NCBI GenBank assembly: GCA_016714465.1
Contig: JADKDT010000001.1
Coordinates: forward strand, 186,001 to 250,000
DNA from: Candidatus Brachythrix odensensis
GTDB taxonomy: Bacteria; Chloroflexota; Anaerolineae; J036; Brachytrichaceae
Length of the DNA stretch: 64,000 nt
Reading direction: 5' to 3'
Positions 1-10,839 of the stretch are shown piece after piece (positions within the stretch are counted from its first letter, which is position 1; each line of letters starts with the position of its first letter). Below the pieces are notes generated by a model, which was not told where the DNA came from, ran no database searches, and was given only the letters and a program-made list of their open reading frames with translations. A program made the translations under genes and the position numbers.

Positions 1-1116
1 CCGGATGACATCGAGCTCGTGGGCGAGCTGGGCCCGGGCGCGCGCGTCGTTTGCAGCGTACAACCGTTTCAGCCCATCTTCGCAGTCGCGGGCGATCTGG
101 CCGTCCTCGTCGCCGGTGGCGGCGTTGACTCGGGGCGGGACGCGATCGACCGAGAAGTCGAGCGAAACGCGGCAGCGGGCGGCGATGTCGAGGGTGGCCC
201 GGATCGCCTGCGGGTATTCAGCGAAGCGCCGAGCGGCTTCGTCGGCGCCAAAGAGATGCAGCGCGTCATTGGTGGGCAGCAGCCCGCGCCGGCGGGCTTC
301 GCTGAGCGGCATGGTGTGGTCGATGGCGATCAGGGCGTCGAGCAGGCGCGATCGAGCGGGGTGGTGATAGCGAGCTGCGCCGGCGGCGACGAGGGGCAGT
401 GCCAAGGCTTCGGCCATCGCCGCGACCTGGTGCATGTGGCGCAGACTGTCGCGCTCGAGGGTGTTTACCAGTTCGGCGTGCAGGCGGTCGGGGCCAAAGA
501 GGTCGCGCAGATCGCCCAGCCAGGCGCGGGCGAGTTTGGGCTGCTCGCGCCGGAGGGCCGTCAGCACCGGACCGCGTGTCCAGGCGGTGAGGGCGATCAG
601 CCCCTCGGCTCGGGCCGCCAATGCGTCGAGGGGGATGCGGCAGGGGCGTTTGCCCAGCCAGACCTCGCCCTCGGCCTCGATCTGGGCCCCGATCTGGGCT
701 GCCGTCCCGCCCAGGCCGAGGGTGAGCGCCCGAGACAGGTTGGCATAGCCCGTTGGATTTTCGGCCAGCAGCACGAGCTCGAAGCCGTCGTCGCCCGCGC
801 CCTCGGCCAGGATGCTGACGGTGGCGCCGATGATGCCCCGCGCGCCATGCTTCCTGCAGGCCTGGTCGAAGCGAATCGCGCCGGCCAGGCTGCCGGTGTC
901 GGTCAGGGCCAGCCCGGCCAGGCCGAGTTGGGCTGAACGCTCGGCCAGCTCCTCGGGCGAGGACGAGGCCGCCAGGAGCGAAAAAAACGAGTGGCAGTGC
1001 AGCTCGGCGTAGGCGTCCTTCGACTGCGCAGGCCGGAGTTCGTTCGGGGCGAGACTCGGCCCGGGCCGGCCTGCTCCGCGAAGCCGAAGGATGCCTGCGC
1101 GAGTTAGCGCATCCAT
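1..1116 (-). CDS. dnaE2: Error-prone DNA polymerase III alpha subunit DnaE2, N-terminal part
   Basis: The last 372 codons before the left edge stay open in one frame from ATG 1116. The N-terminus is a PHP domain: AYAELHCHSFFSLL carries the HxH motif of DnaE-type polymerases. Later segments such as RYHHPARSRLLDALIAI and RAQLAHELDVI match DnaE2. The PHP motif usually read LTDH is LTDT here, so one metal-site histidine is missing. The start overlaps the imuB stop by 13 bp, implying translational coupling. DnaE2 is the catalytic translesion polymerase that works with ImuB. The polymerase core lies outside the window. Confidence 0.88.
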   Translation of the reverse strand, partial: MDALTRAGILRLRGAGRPGPSLAPNELRPAQSKDAYAELHCHSFFSLLAASSSPEELAERSAQLGLAGLALTDTGSLAGAIRFDQACRKHGARGIIGATVSILAEGAGDDGFELVLLAENPTGYANLSRALTLGLGGTAAQIGAQIEAEGEVWLGKRPCRIPLDALAARAEGLIALTAWTRGPVLTALRREQPKLARAWLGDLRDLFGPDRLHAELVNTLERDSLRHMHQVAAMAEALALPLVAAGAARYHHPARSRLLDALIAIDHTMPLSEARRRGLLPTNDALHLFGADEAARRFAEYPQAIRATLDIAARCRVSLDFSVDRVPPRVNAATGDEDGQIARDCEDGLKRLYAANDARARAQLAHELDVIR

Positions 1117-2573
1117 TCGCCCGTCCCGTGATCGAAATACACCTCAAGCGTCGCCCCATCGGCCAGGGTCACGCGGTGATAGGTGCGATTGACCGCGCCG
1201 GTCTCCGTCCACCAGTCGGTGGCGACCCGCCAGGTCGCGTCGCAGCTCGCGACGACGCGTGTCTCCGCGCCCTCGCCGATCCGGGCCGGCAGGCCGTTGG
1301 CATCCACGGCGATGTGGATGGGCTTGGGCTCGGCCACCGGGCGGGCGCGCTCGACGGCCTCGCCCCCATCGGGTTCGCGCACGACGTACTCGCCGCGCCG
1401 CTCGGCGGCCGGGTGCTCGGGGTCGAGCGCACGGAAGCGCAGCAGCGCGCCCGGATACTGGCGCGACAGAGCGGCGACGACGGCGTCGGCGGCCGTGCCG
1501 TGGGCCGAATCCTTGGCCGGCAGCCCGTCAAAGGGCAAGTCATCCTGCTCGATGGTGAGCTCGGCGGTGCGCAGCGCCTGGGCCGAGGCCGAGCGGATCG
1601 TCCCGCGCCAGGCCAGGCTGTCGAGCTGGCGCAGCAAGGCGGCTTCGACCCGGGCCGGGCTGGAGGCCGGGGCGCGAAAGCGCGCCTCGACTTTGCTCGT
1701 TTTGCCTCCGGCGGAGATCACCTCGATCCGCAGGCGCTGAATCCCGCGCCAGGCCGCCGCCAGCGCGCGCAGGTGCGGGCGCAGGGCGCGGGTGAGCTCC
1801 CCCGCCACCCGGGCGGCGCTGCCGGTGGGCGGGTCGAACTCAACGACGACGATGGCGGCCGCGGCCCGGACGGTGGGGATGACCGGGCGGCTGTCCCGCC
1901 CGCGCGCCCACTGCTGCATCATCCGCATCCCCGAGCCAAAGCGGGTGATCAGCGGCTCGGTGGGCAGCCCGCTGAACTGGCCGAGCGTGCCGATCCCCAG
2001 CCAGCCTAGATACGAGATGGGTTTGGGCGCGAGCGGGAGCAGCGCGACCGGGAGCGGGTTGAGAAAGCGGGTCTCGTCCTCGCGCGAGATCAGGCGCATC
2101 CGGCCCGGGCCGGCGATGTCGGCGGCGGCCCCGGCGGTGAACTTGCCATGGTCGAAGCCCAAGGCGGGGGTGAGGGCCACGCCCAGGCGCTGGCGCAGGC
2201 GCCCGCCCATCTCAGCGGCCAACGGCTGGGCTTCGGATGCAGTGTCGGCGATGCCGTCGAGGGCGACGAAGGCCCGCCCGTAGCCGGTCTCCTCGGTCGG
2301 AAGCTGCCAGCCGCCGATCTCCTCGAGAAAGGCGTTCTGCTCGTCGGTCGCGGCGCCCTCGTCCAGCTCGCGCACGACCAGGTTGCGGCAGCGGGCCCGG
2401 GCGTGGGTCGGGGCGAGGCCCTCGGCCACGCCGTAGTCGCGGGCATCCTTGGAGGCCGCCCATACGCGCTCGTCCGGGCCGAGCAGGGCAAAAGGCTTGT
2501 CGGCGAGATCCGGCCGGCGGCGCAGCTCGAGCTGAACCAGGAAATCGGGCACGGACAGGGCGAGGACGGACAC
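1104..2573 (-). CDS. imuB: ImuB-like Y-family DNA polymerase homologue
   Basis: This 489-residue protein has the Y-family fold start (SVPDFLVQLELRRRPDL) and a little-finger-like C-terminal half. The acidic pair of an active Y-family polymerase (SxDE) is replaced by LDGIAD near residue 105, as in ImuB proteins, which are considered non-catalytic adaptors linking DnaE2 to the beta clamp. The start is GTG 2573, 11 nt from a perfect TATAAT and next to a GAAC-N4-GTTC LexA-type box. dnaE2 follows with overlapping start and stop. No imuA or separate adaptor gene is seen upstream. Confidence 0.85.
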   Translation of the reverse strand: MSVLALSVPDFLVQLELRRRPDLADKPFALLGPDERVWAASKDARDYGVAEGLAPTHARARCRNLVVRELDEGAATDEQNAFLEEIGGWQLPTEETGYGRAFVALDGIADTASEAQPLAAEMGGRLRQRLGVALTPALGFDHGKFTAGAAADIAGPGRMRLISREDETRFLNPLPVALLPLAPKPISYLGWLGIGTLGQFSGLPTEPLITRFGSGMRMMQQWARGRDSRPVIPTVRAAAAIVVVEFDPPTGSAARVAGELTRALRPHLRALAAAWRGIQRLRIEVISAGGKTSKVEARFRAPASSPARVEAALLRQLDSLAWRGTIRSASAQALRTAELTIEQDDLPFDGLPAKDSAHGTAADAVVAALSRQYPGALLRFRALDPEHPAAERRGEYVVREPDGGEAVERARPVAEPKPIHIAVDANGLPARIGEGAETRVVASCDATWRVATDWWTETGAVNRTYHRVTLADGATLEVYFDHGTGEWMR

Positions 2574-2584
2574 GGGTACGGCGG

Positions 2585-2602
2585 ATTATAGAACAGGTGT
2601 TC
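2585..2602 (-). promoter_or_regulatory. imuB promoter with LexA-type SOS box
   Basis: On the minus strand GAACACCTGTTC (2602-2591) is directly followed by TATAAT (2590-2585), 11 nt before the GTG start. The palindrome GAAC-N4-GTTC is the Gram-positive-type LexA box. Its overlap with the -10 region would let LexA block polymerase. Similar sequences precede the MBL gene (18252) and gyrA (45804). Confidence 0.7.
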
Positions 2603-3315
2603 GATCACGGATCACGGATGACACGGATTCAGACGGATTCCACGGAGGGCGGGTTGGAGCGCGGGCGGGACGCCCGCGCGGTCGAGGCTGAGGGCTGCCT
2701 GGGTCGGTGTTCCGCATGGATCGCGCGGGCAGGATGCCCTATGGCATCCAGTTAGGGTGCGCATGCGCAAGACGCCGCACGAACGATCCTCCCTTCTTGT
2801 CATCCTGAGCGAGCCCCTCATAGCTTTGGCACACGCGAAAGCAAATGGGCGAGCGAAGGACCCCTGAAGCGTCGCGCGGTGGCCACGAGAATCGGCGAAC
2901 GCGATTTGGCGCCGATCAAAGCGTTGTCTCGCATTACGCTAAAGGGGTCCTTCGCGCGCCCAGATACGGGTCTTCATACCACAACTCGGTGGGTGCGCTC
3001 AGGATGACAAACGCGAGAAGCTCGCGCCCGCACCGGTGCGCTGGATCCTTGAATCTCCGCCTTTTCGCTAACTTAATGCCATTGCGCTTTCGCGGTGATG
3101 ACGGTGGATGCCCCCCAACCTACCTCTGTTCGGTTCGGCCAGTTGGGGGATGCGCTGCCCATGGGGTCCGGCCTATGATTTCAGACCATGTTCGCGCAGG
3201 CCCTTCGACTGCGCGCATCGGAGCCCGCGCTCCAGGTCCACTGTCAGCCGCATGTCATCCCCGCATCAAGCGCAACAACCCGGTCAGTGGTACAACGACA
3301 GGACGAGGTAATGCC
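2603..3315. other. Long non-coding stretch between imuB and the macroglobulin gene
   Basis: No convincing gene is seen. Next to imuB it holds a copy of the interspersed repeat GATCACGGATGACACGGAT (also near 45834). A large inverted repeat occupies 2797-3010. A TATGAT hexamer at 3174-3179 is a possible -10 for the gene starting at 3316. Open frames here have atypical composition and no recognisable domain. Confidence 0.6.
2797..3010. repeat. Nested inverted repeat (REP/MITE-like)
   Basis: TTGTCATCCTGAGC at 2797-2810 is exactly inverted at 2997-3010. Inside it GCGAAGGACCCCT at 2853-2865 is exactly inverted at 2943-2955. The nested arms span about 214 bp of non-coding DNA and resemble non-autonomous palindromic elements. 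No transposase is encoded within. Confidence 0.7.
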
Positions 3316-6300
3316 ATGTTTAGTTCGAAGATCAAGATCATCGGTCTGGTGCTCACGCTGGCGCTCAGCGCCTGCGCCCAGCCCACGCCTGTATTGCCCC
3401 CGCCGCCGACCGCCCTGCCTGCCCCCACACCCGAAGGCCCGGTCGTCCGGCCTTCAACCGGCATCCAACCGAATCCGAGCGTCGGCTGGACCGGTCGTGC
3501 GCCCGCCGGCGCAAGTCACACCTGTGGCGAACGCGGGCATCCCGCCGACCCCGGCCCCATCCATCCCGAAGCTCAGCCTGCCCTACACCCCGGTGAGCGG
3601 CGACGCGGCGGCCGTCATCGACCAGCTCCCGGCCGAGGGCGAGCGCCTCGACCCTGACGGCTCCGTCACCCTGTACTTCGACCGGGCGATGAACCCGGCC
3701 GCGGTCGAGCGCGCGTTCAAGACCCAGCCCACCGTCGCTGGCGCCTTTGCCTGGAGCGACGGTGGGCGCAAGGTGGTTTTCAAGCCGGCCACAAGCCTGC
3801 CGCGCGGGACCGTCCTCGACATCGGCCTGGCCCAGGACGCCAGCGCCGCCGACGGCGCGCCGCTTCGCCAGCCCTTCATCGTGCGCTTCCTGATGAAGGG
3901 CAATCTCGAAGTCGCCCAGACCATCCCCGCCGACGGGGCCATCGACGTCGTCCCCGAGATCCCCATCACCGTGCTCTTCAACCGCCCGGTTGTGCCGCTC
4001 TCGATCGTGTCGCAGGGCGCGGGCGCGCCGAGCCAGGTCCAGCCGCTGTCGTTCGACCCGCCCATTGAGGGCAAGGCCGAGTGGCTCAACACCTCGATCC
4101 TGGTCTTCCGCCCGTCCAGCCCATTGCCCGGCGGCACCGTCTACCGCGCCCGCATTGACGGCAGCCTGCGCGACGTGGATGGCAATCCGCTCGCCGCCGC
4201 CGTCGAGTGGACGTTCAGCACCAACGCCCCAAAGGTCCTTTCGGTGACGCCCGACACGCAGACGCGCGCGCGGGCGCCGGTCGACACCATCGTCACCGCC
4301 CGCTTCAACCAGGACATTGACCCGGCCAGCGCCCGGTCTGCCTTCGCCCTGCTCGACCCGCGCGGCGGGTCGGTCGCCGGAAATCTGACGGTTTTCAGCA
4401 ACACATTGACCTTCACACCCTCGGCCCGGCTCGATTTTGACGCGGCCTACTCCATCCGCGTCGCAGCCGGGGTCAAGAGCTTGTATGGCGGGCTGGGCTC
4501 GCGCGAGGCCTGGCAGTCGGCCTTCTCGACCTATCCCAAGCCGCGCGTGATCGGCACGCAGCCGATCAACGGGGCCAAGGATGTTTATCCCTACGGTGGG
4601 ATCTCGATCCAGTTCAGCGCGCCGGTCGATCCGGCCTCGGTCTGGGCCCGCCTGCGCATCTCGCCGGCCGTCTCACTCACCCGGGCCTTCACCTCGTACT
4701 ACGAGTTTGACAACGTCTTCAACGCCCAGGTCTTCCTCGACCCGTCGACCGACTACACCGTCGATCTCCTGCCCGGGGTGAGCGACCGCTGGGGCAACAC
4801 GATTGCGGAGACCACCCGCTTCCAGTTTCGAACCGCCCAACTGCCGCCGTATGTCAACCTCAGCCTGAACGCGTCGGGCGGGACCTACAACGCCTATCTG
4901 CCGGTGCGGGTGATCGCGACGAGCAACAACGTCGCGACCTTGAATCTCGAGCTGTATGCGCTGAGTGAGACCGATGTCACCAACATTCGCCAGCGCAGTT
5001 TCTACGACACGCGCCAGTCCGTCCCGGGGCGGGTCGTTCGAACCTGGCAGGTCAAGGTCACCGGCCAGCAGAACCGGATCGCCCGGACCCTGCTCACCCT
5101 CGGCGAGGGCGACGGTCGGCTGACGCCGGGCGGCTATGTGCTGCGCCTGGTCTCGCCCGATCTGCCCGCCCAGAATCAGCAAAACGAGCGGCGGGCGCTG
5201 CTCTTCGTCTCGGAGCTCAACCTGACCGAGAAACGCGAGACCGGCGCGCTGCTGGTCTGGGCGACCGATCTGAAGACCGGCCAGCCCGTGCCGCAACTGG
5301 CCCTGCGCGCGTTTGAAACGCGCTTCTCGGGCAACACCCAGTCAGTCTTCCTGGCGGGCAGTGGTTCCACCGGCGCGGACGGTGTGGCGCGCTTCCCCGT
5401 CGCCAGCGAACGGAGCGGGAGCGCGATGCTGCTCTCGTCCGGCCGCTTTGGGATCGTCTTTGAGGAATGGGGCTCGGGGATCAATCCCGGCGACTTTGGC
5501 CTGGGCTATGGCGGGATCGGCCCGGAGAGCAGCCTGCGCGGCTTCATCTACACCGATCGGGGGATCTACCGGCCCGGCCAGACGGTCAAACTGCGCGGGA
5601 TCGTCCGCTCCGATGATGACGGCATGTATTCGCCGGCACCGGCGGGCCTGAGCGTGCAGGTGCGGGCCAATGGCCCCGGCGGCCAGCTTCTGTCACGCAA
5701 CATCACGCTGGATGAATTTGGCGCGTTCGACGCCGAGATCGTCCTGCCGGCCGACACGGCCGTAGGCACGGTCGCAATCAACGCCCAGAGCGGAAACCGC
5801 TTTGCGGGCAGCGCCAGTTTCACCATCGCCGAGTACCGCCCGCCTGAGTATGAGGTGGTGGTGACGCCGTCGTCGGCCGCAGTCGCTCGTGGCTCGACGC
5901 TGAACGCAACCCTGGCCGCCAACTACCTGTCGGGCGGCGGGCTGGCCAACGCCAGGATGAGTTGGAACGTTGTGGCCAGTCAGGCGACCTTCGACCCGCC
6001 CCAGCTCGGTCAGTACAGCTTCAGCGACGCCGACAACCCGTGGACGCCCTATCGGCGTGCCTTCTTCGAGACGGCTATCTTCCGGCCTGGCCGGTCTGCC
6101 CCGCCGCTCATCGTCGCCCGCGGCGAGGGCGTCACGGATGGACGCGGGCAGTTGCAGATCAGCGTGCCGGTCTCGACCCAGTTCCAACTCGCGAGCGGCG
6201 CGTACTTGAGCGGGCCGGTGCAATTCAGTATTGAGGGGAATGCCAGCGGCGCCGACGGCCAGTCGATCGCCGGCCGTGCCAGCGTCATCGTCCATCCGGC

Positions 6301-9300
6301 CGCTCTGTATGTTGGTGTGGCGTCGGGTGGGGCCGTTGTGCGGATGGGCAAGCCGCTGGCCGCCGACCTGGTGGTTGTGGATTGGGCGGGCGTGCGCCTG
6401 CCTGGCCGCGAGATCGAGGTCAGCCTGGTCCGCCGCGAGTGGAAGAACACGTTCAACCCGGAGACGGGCAGTTGGACGAGCGCCGTCGTCGACGAGGACG
6501 CCGGCTCGCAGAAGGTCGTCAGCGGCCCGAATGGCGAGGCCAGGGTCAGCTTCACCCCCGAGAAGGGCGGGAGCTATCGCATCGTCGCCCAGGCCCGCGA
6601 TCCGCAGGGCCGAATCAGCCAGAGCGCGCGCTTCGTCTTTGTGGTCGGCGACCAGTATGTGTCGTGGCTGCGCGAGGACAACGACCGGATCAACCTGGTC
6701 GCGGACCGGGCCGAGTATGTGGCCGGCGACACGGCCGAGATTCTGATCCCGTCACCGTTCGCCGAGGACCACCTGGCCCTGGTGACAGTCGAGCGCGGGC
6801 GTATCGTGCAGCACGAGATCATTCCGGTGAAAGGCGGGACGGCGGTGTATCGACTGCCAATCATTGACCGTTTTGCGCCGAACGTCTTCGTCTCGGTCGT
6901 GGTGATGAAGGGGATGACCGGCGCAGGCGCCGTCGGGGCCGACCTGGCCGACTACAAGATCGGGATGGTCGAGCTCACGGTCAAACCGGTGGCCCAGGTC
7001 ATCAGCATCACCCTCACCCCTGAGCGCCGGCTGTTGCAGCCAGGCGAAACGGTCGAGTTCGCCATTCGGGCCACCGACGCGGGCGGCAAGCCCGTCGCGG
7101 CGGCCTTCTCGATCGACGTGGTGGACAAGGGCGTGCTCAACCTCAAGCCACGCACGGCCAACGCCATCGTCGAGGCCTTCTACGGCCGGCGCGCGCCGGG
7201 CACTCAGATGGCCCTGACGCTCAATCAATCGATGAACCGGCGCTTCGCGGAAGAAGAGCAGAACCTGGCGCAGGATCAGTCTGGCGAAAAGGCTTCTGGC
7301 GCGCCCGCTGGCACGGCTGCGCCGGCCGCGGCGCCTGCGCCGGGCGCGCTGCGGCAGGCAGGCGCGGGCGAATCCGCGCCTCCGCCCGAGGAAGCCGCCA
7401 TCCGCGAGAACTTCGCCGACACCGCCTACTGGGCGCCGAATGTGCGGACCAACGCCGCGGGCGAGGGCAAGGTTTCGGTCAAGCTGCCCGACAACCTCAC
7501 GACCTGGGTGGTGCGCGCGGTGGGCGCCGACAACCAGACCCGGGTGGGCGAGGGCCTGACCGACGCGGTCGCGACCCTGCCCGTGCTCATCCGCCCGGTC
7601 ACGCCGCGCTTCCTGGTGGTGGGGGATGTGGTCGAGCTTGGCGCCATCGTGCAGAACAACTCAGCCGAGGACCAGACTGTGCGGGCCTGGCTGGCCGAGT
7701 CGGTCGGGCTGCGGCTCGAGACGGCCCTCACGATGACCTCCTTCATCGAGGCGGGGAAAGAGACGCTTGTCACTTGGCGGGCGACCGTCCTCGACGTGCC
7801 TCAGGTGAATCTGCTCTTCCGGGCGGCCAGCGAGAAGTATGGCGACGCCAGCCGGCCGCGCCTGAGCACCGCGCCCAACGGCGGGTTGAAAGTGCTGCGT
7901 TACAGCGCGCGGGAGATCGTCGGCACCTCGGGGGTGCTCGACACAGCCGGGACGCGCAGCGAGCTTGTGGTGCTGCCGCCGCTGCTCGATGACTCGCAGG
8001 GTTCGCTCAGCTTGCGCCTCGATCACTCGCTCATCGCGGCCACCCAGGCGGGCCTGACCTATCTGGACGAGTATCGCTATGAGACGGCCGAGAGTATTGC
8101 CTCACGGCTGATGGCGAATGTCCTTTCATATCAACTGTTGACCCAGTTCCCCCAGCCAGACCCGGCATTGCAGGCCCAGTTGAAGGCAGGGATCGCGACG
8201 GGGATCGACAAGCTGGTCCGCCTGCAGCACAGCGACGGCGGGTGGAGCTGGTGGCGCGAGGGCGAGAGCAACCCGCATGTCGCGCTGTGGGCGTCGTTCG
8301 CGTTGGCCCGCGCGCGGCAGGCCGGGTTCACGGTGAACCCGTCGACGCTCGAGCGCGGGTTGGCGTATGCCCGCCAAATCGTCAAGACAACCAGCACGTT
8401 GCGCGGGACCTGGGCGTTCAACCAGCAGGCGTATGCGCTTTATGTGCTGGGCGAATCGGGCGCGGGCGACCGGGCAAAGGTAATCGAGCTGTATGAGGGG
8501 CGGGACAACCTCGGGTTATATGGGCGGGCGTTGCTGGCGCTTACACTGGGCAAGAACGATCCGAAGGACGCCCGGCTCAAGACCCTGTTCGCGGACCTCA
8601 ATCGCGACGCGGTGCTGAGCGCAACCGGCGCGCACTGGGAGGAGAAGCAGCCCGACTGGTGGGCGTTCAATTCAAACACGCGCAGCACGGCCCTGGTCGT
8701 GAGCGCGCTGGCCCGCTTTGATCCGCAGAACGCGCTGGCCCCCAACGCGGTGCGCTGGCTGATGGCCGGGCGGACCGAGGAAGGGATCTGGAAGAGCACC
8801 TATGAGAGCGCGTGGGTGATGATCAGCCTGATCGACTGGGCGACTGCGACGGGCGAGCTGAAGGCCAACTATGACTACAGCGCGCTGCTGAACGGCAAAC
8901 GGCTGGGCCAGGGCGTGGCCACCCGCGAGACGCTGGCCGTCACTCAGATCTTCACGACGCCGATCGCCGGACTGCTGCGCGAGACCGCCAACCGGCTGAC
9001 CCTCGAGCGGAGTGCTGGGGAGGGACGGTTGTACTACACGGTTCACCTGCGGGCGGCGCTGCCGGCCTCGGCGGTGAAGGCCATCGACCGCGGCATCATC
9101 GTCCAGCGCCGCTACACCCTGGCGAGCTGCGCCGACGGGCCGAAGTGCCCAAGCGTGACGAGCGCGAAGGTCGGAGATGAGCTGCGGGTGTCGCTCACCC
9201 TGATCGCGCCGAGCGATCTGCGCAACGTGCAGCTCGAGGATACGTTCCCGGCTGGCGCTGAAGCGGTCGACACCGGCCTGGCGACAACGAGTCAGTTGGC

Positions 9301-9559
9301 CACCGGGGTGACCGGCGGGCGGACGGATCTGAGCCGCTGGTATGGCTGGTGGTGGAACTGGTATGCCCGGGCCGAGGTGCGCGACGACCGGGTGGCCCTG
9401 TTCGCGCCGTATCTATCGCGCGGGACCTACGAGTACAGCTACACGATTCGGGTGACGACGGCGGGGCGCTTCAACGTGATCCCGACGATTGCCAGTGATC
9501 GCTACTTCCCCGAGGTGTTCGGACGTGGGGATGGGGAGCTGATGGTATTCGAGCGTTAG
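3316..9559 (+). CDS. Alpha-2-macroglobulin family lipoprotein (one apparent frameshift near the 5' end)
   Basis: About 2,080 residues. ATG 3316 opens a lipoprotein signal peptide (MFSSKIKIIGLVLTLALSAC, lipobox LSAC, Cys20) and a Pro-rich linker. The body continues in the next frame, so there is a one-base shift between roughly 3470 and 3500. The body has several SbsA/Big_5-like Ig domains (repeats such as TVTARFNQDIDPASA), macroglobulin domains, an Ala/Pro-rich bait-like linker (nt 7290-7390) and an alpha-alpha toroid region. The thioester motif CxEQ of active macroglobulins is ETAES here (nt 8081-8095, residue about 1590), as in the thioester-less E. coli YfaS/MagD type. A role in trapping proteases at the cell surface is inferred from the family. 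No pbpC-like partner is adjacent. Confidence 0.88.
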
Positions 9560-9580
9560 GCACTCGCCGCAAGACCTGTA

Positions 9581-9638
9581 TTCCGAGATAGCAACCACCG
9601 CCCCGGCGTACGCCGGGGCGGTGGTTGCTATCTCGGAA
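9581..9638. terminator. 58-bp perfect palindrome between convergent genes
   Basis: TTCCGAGATAGCAACCACC and its exact complement flank a CCCCGGCGTACGCCGGGG core. It lies between the stops of the macroglobulin (9559) and the aminotransferase (9640). It could terminate both, though it lacks a clear T-run. The core is shared with other palindromes in the window. Confidence 0.65.
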
Positions 9639-9639
9639 A

Positions 9640-10731
9640 TCAACCGCCGCGCGGGCCGCGGACGCGGGCCAGCGCCTCGCCCAGGACCTCTACCGCGTCG
9701 TCGATGTCGGCCTCGGTGGTCATGCCCATGTGCCCGATCCGCAGGATCTTGCCCTGCAGCCGCCCCCAACTCGCGCCAAATTCGACGCCCATCTCGCGTG
9801 CCGCCGCCCGGACCTCATCCCCGTCCACACCCTCGGGCATCCTGACCACGGTGAGTGTGGGCGAATAGCCCTTTGGCTCGGCCAGCAGCGCCAGGCCCAG
9901 ATCGCGCACTCGGGCGCGGGTGAAGGCGGCCACCCGCTCGTGGCGGGCATACACCGCGGGCAGGCCCTCGGCCTCGATCTTCTTCGCCGCGGCATCGAGG
10001 GCGTAGAGCACCGGCAGGGCCGGCGTGTGGGGGGTGTGCCCAACCTTGAGGGCCTCGCGATACGCACCCCAGTCGAGATAGAAGCGCGGGGTCCTGGCCT
10101 GGGCGTAGGCCGCCCAGGCCCGCGCGCTCGCGGCCAGGGTCGCCATCCCGGGCGGGCCCATCAGGGCCTTCTGCGAGGCGCTGCTCAGCGCGTCGATCCC
10201 CCAGGCATCGAACTCGGTCGGCACCCCGCCCAGCGCGCTGACCGCGTCGACGAGGATCAGCGCGTCGGAGTTCTCGCGGACGGCCCTGGCGATCTCGCCC
10301 AACGGATGAAGCACACCAGTGTAGCTCTCGTTGTGCGTGAGCAGGACGGCCTTGTAGTCGGGCGTCTCGCGCAGGCGGCGGGCCAGCGCGTCCGGATCGA
10401 TGATGGCCCCGTCGGGGAATTGCAGCAGGTCAACCTCGACCCCGAAAACACGGGCGATGTCGGCGAACTTTTCGCCGAAGAACCCCGCGGTGACCGCCAG
10501 GGCGCGGTCGCCGACGTTCAACGTGTTGACGATCATCGACTCGACCCCGCCCCAGCCCGAGTTGGTCATGAGGTAGACATCCCCGTCGGTCCCATACAAG
10601 CGCTGGAAGGTGGCGGTGACGCGCCGCAGCAGGACTGAAAACGCTGCGCCGCGGTGGTCGATGATCGGGGCGGTCATGGCCGCCGCCACATCGTCGGTCA
10701 GGGGGGTAGGTCCGGGGAGTCTGAGGTTCAT
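9640..10731 (-). CDS. Class V PLP aminotransferase (alanine-glyoxylate/serine-pyruvate type)
   Basis: The start at 10731 gives MNLRLPGPTPL, the standard N-terminus of the alanine-glyoxylate/serine-glyoxylate aminotransferase family, about 363 residues. Family marks are the glycine-rich TNSGWGGVES stretch and the Schiff-base lysine in SSASQKALMGPPG, preceded by DAVSALGG. It should transfer an amino group from alanine or serine to glyoxylate or pyruvate; the exact substrate cannot be read. Longer upstream starts would run into a hairpin and a repeat. It stands alone between two palindromes. Confidence 0.85.
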   Translation of the reverse strand: MNLRLPGPTPLTDDVAAAMTAPIIDHRGAAFSVLLRRVTATFQRLYGTDGDVYLMTNSGWGGVESMIVNTLNVGDRALAVTAGFFGEKFADIARVFGVEVDLLQFPDGAIIDPDALARRLRETPDYKAVLLTHNESYTGVLHPLGEIARAVRENSDALILVDAVSALGGVPTEFDAWGIDALSSASQKALMGPPGMATLAASARAWAAYAQARTPRFYLDWGAYREALKVGHTPHTPALPVLYALDAAAKKIEAEGLPAVYARHERVAAFTRARVRDLGLALLAEPKGYSPTLTVVRMPEGVDGDEVRAAAREMGVEFGASWGRLQGKILRIGHMGMTTEADIDDAVEVLGEALARVRGPRGG

Positions 10732-10759
10732 GTCGGACCCATTTTTCCACAGATTACGC

Positions 10760-10830
10760 AGAAAAACGAGCGGCGAGATCACCCTCCCCGCGCGAAGCGC
10801 GGGGAGGGTGATCTCGCCGCTCGTTTTTCT
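10760..10830. terminator. Long hairpin upstream of the aminotransferase
   Basis: AGAAAAACGAGCGGCGAGAT begins an arm that pairs, through a 3-nt GAA loop, with a complementary arm ending in ATCTCGCCGCTCGTTTTTCT. The U-rich end in minus-strand reading suits termination of the LiaF-like gene ending at 10840. The flank carries a fragment of the interspersed CACAGATTACGCAGA repeat. Confidence 0.6.
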
Positions 10831-10839
10831 GGACGAAGT

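Noticed and set aside
2845..3657. Long plus-strand frame ending in the macroglobulin gene
   Set aside because: Only its last part from 3316 (signal peptide) is coding; the upstream part crosses an inverted repeat and has no homology.
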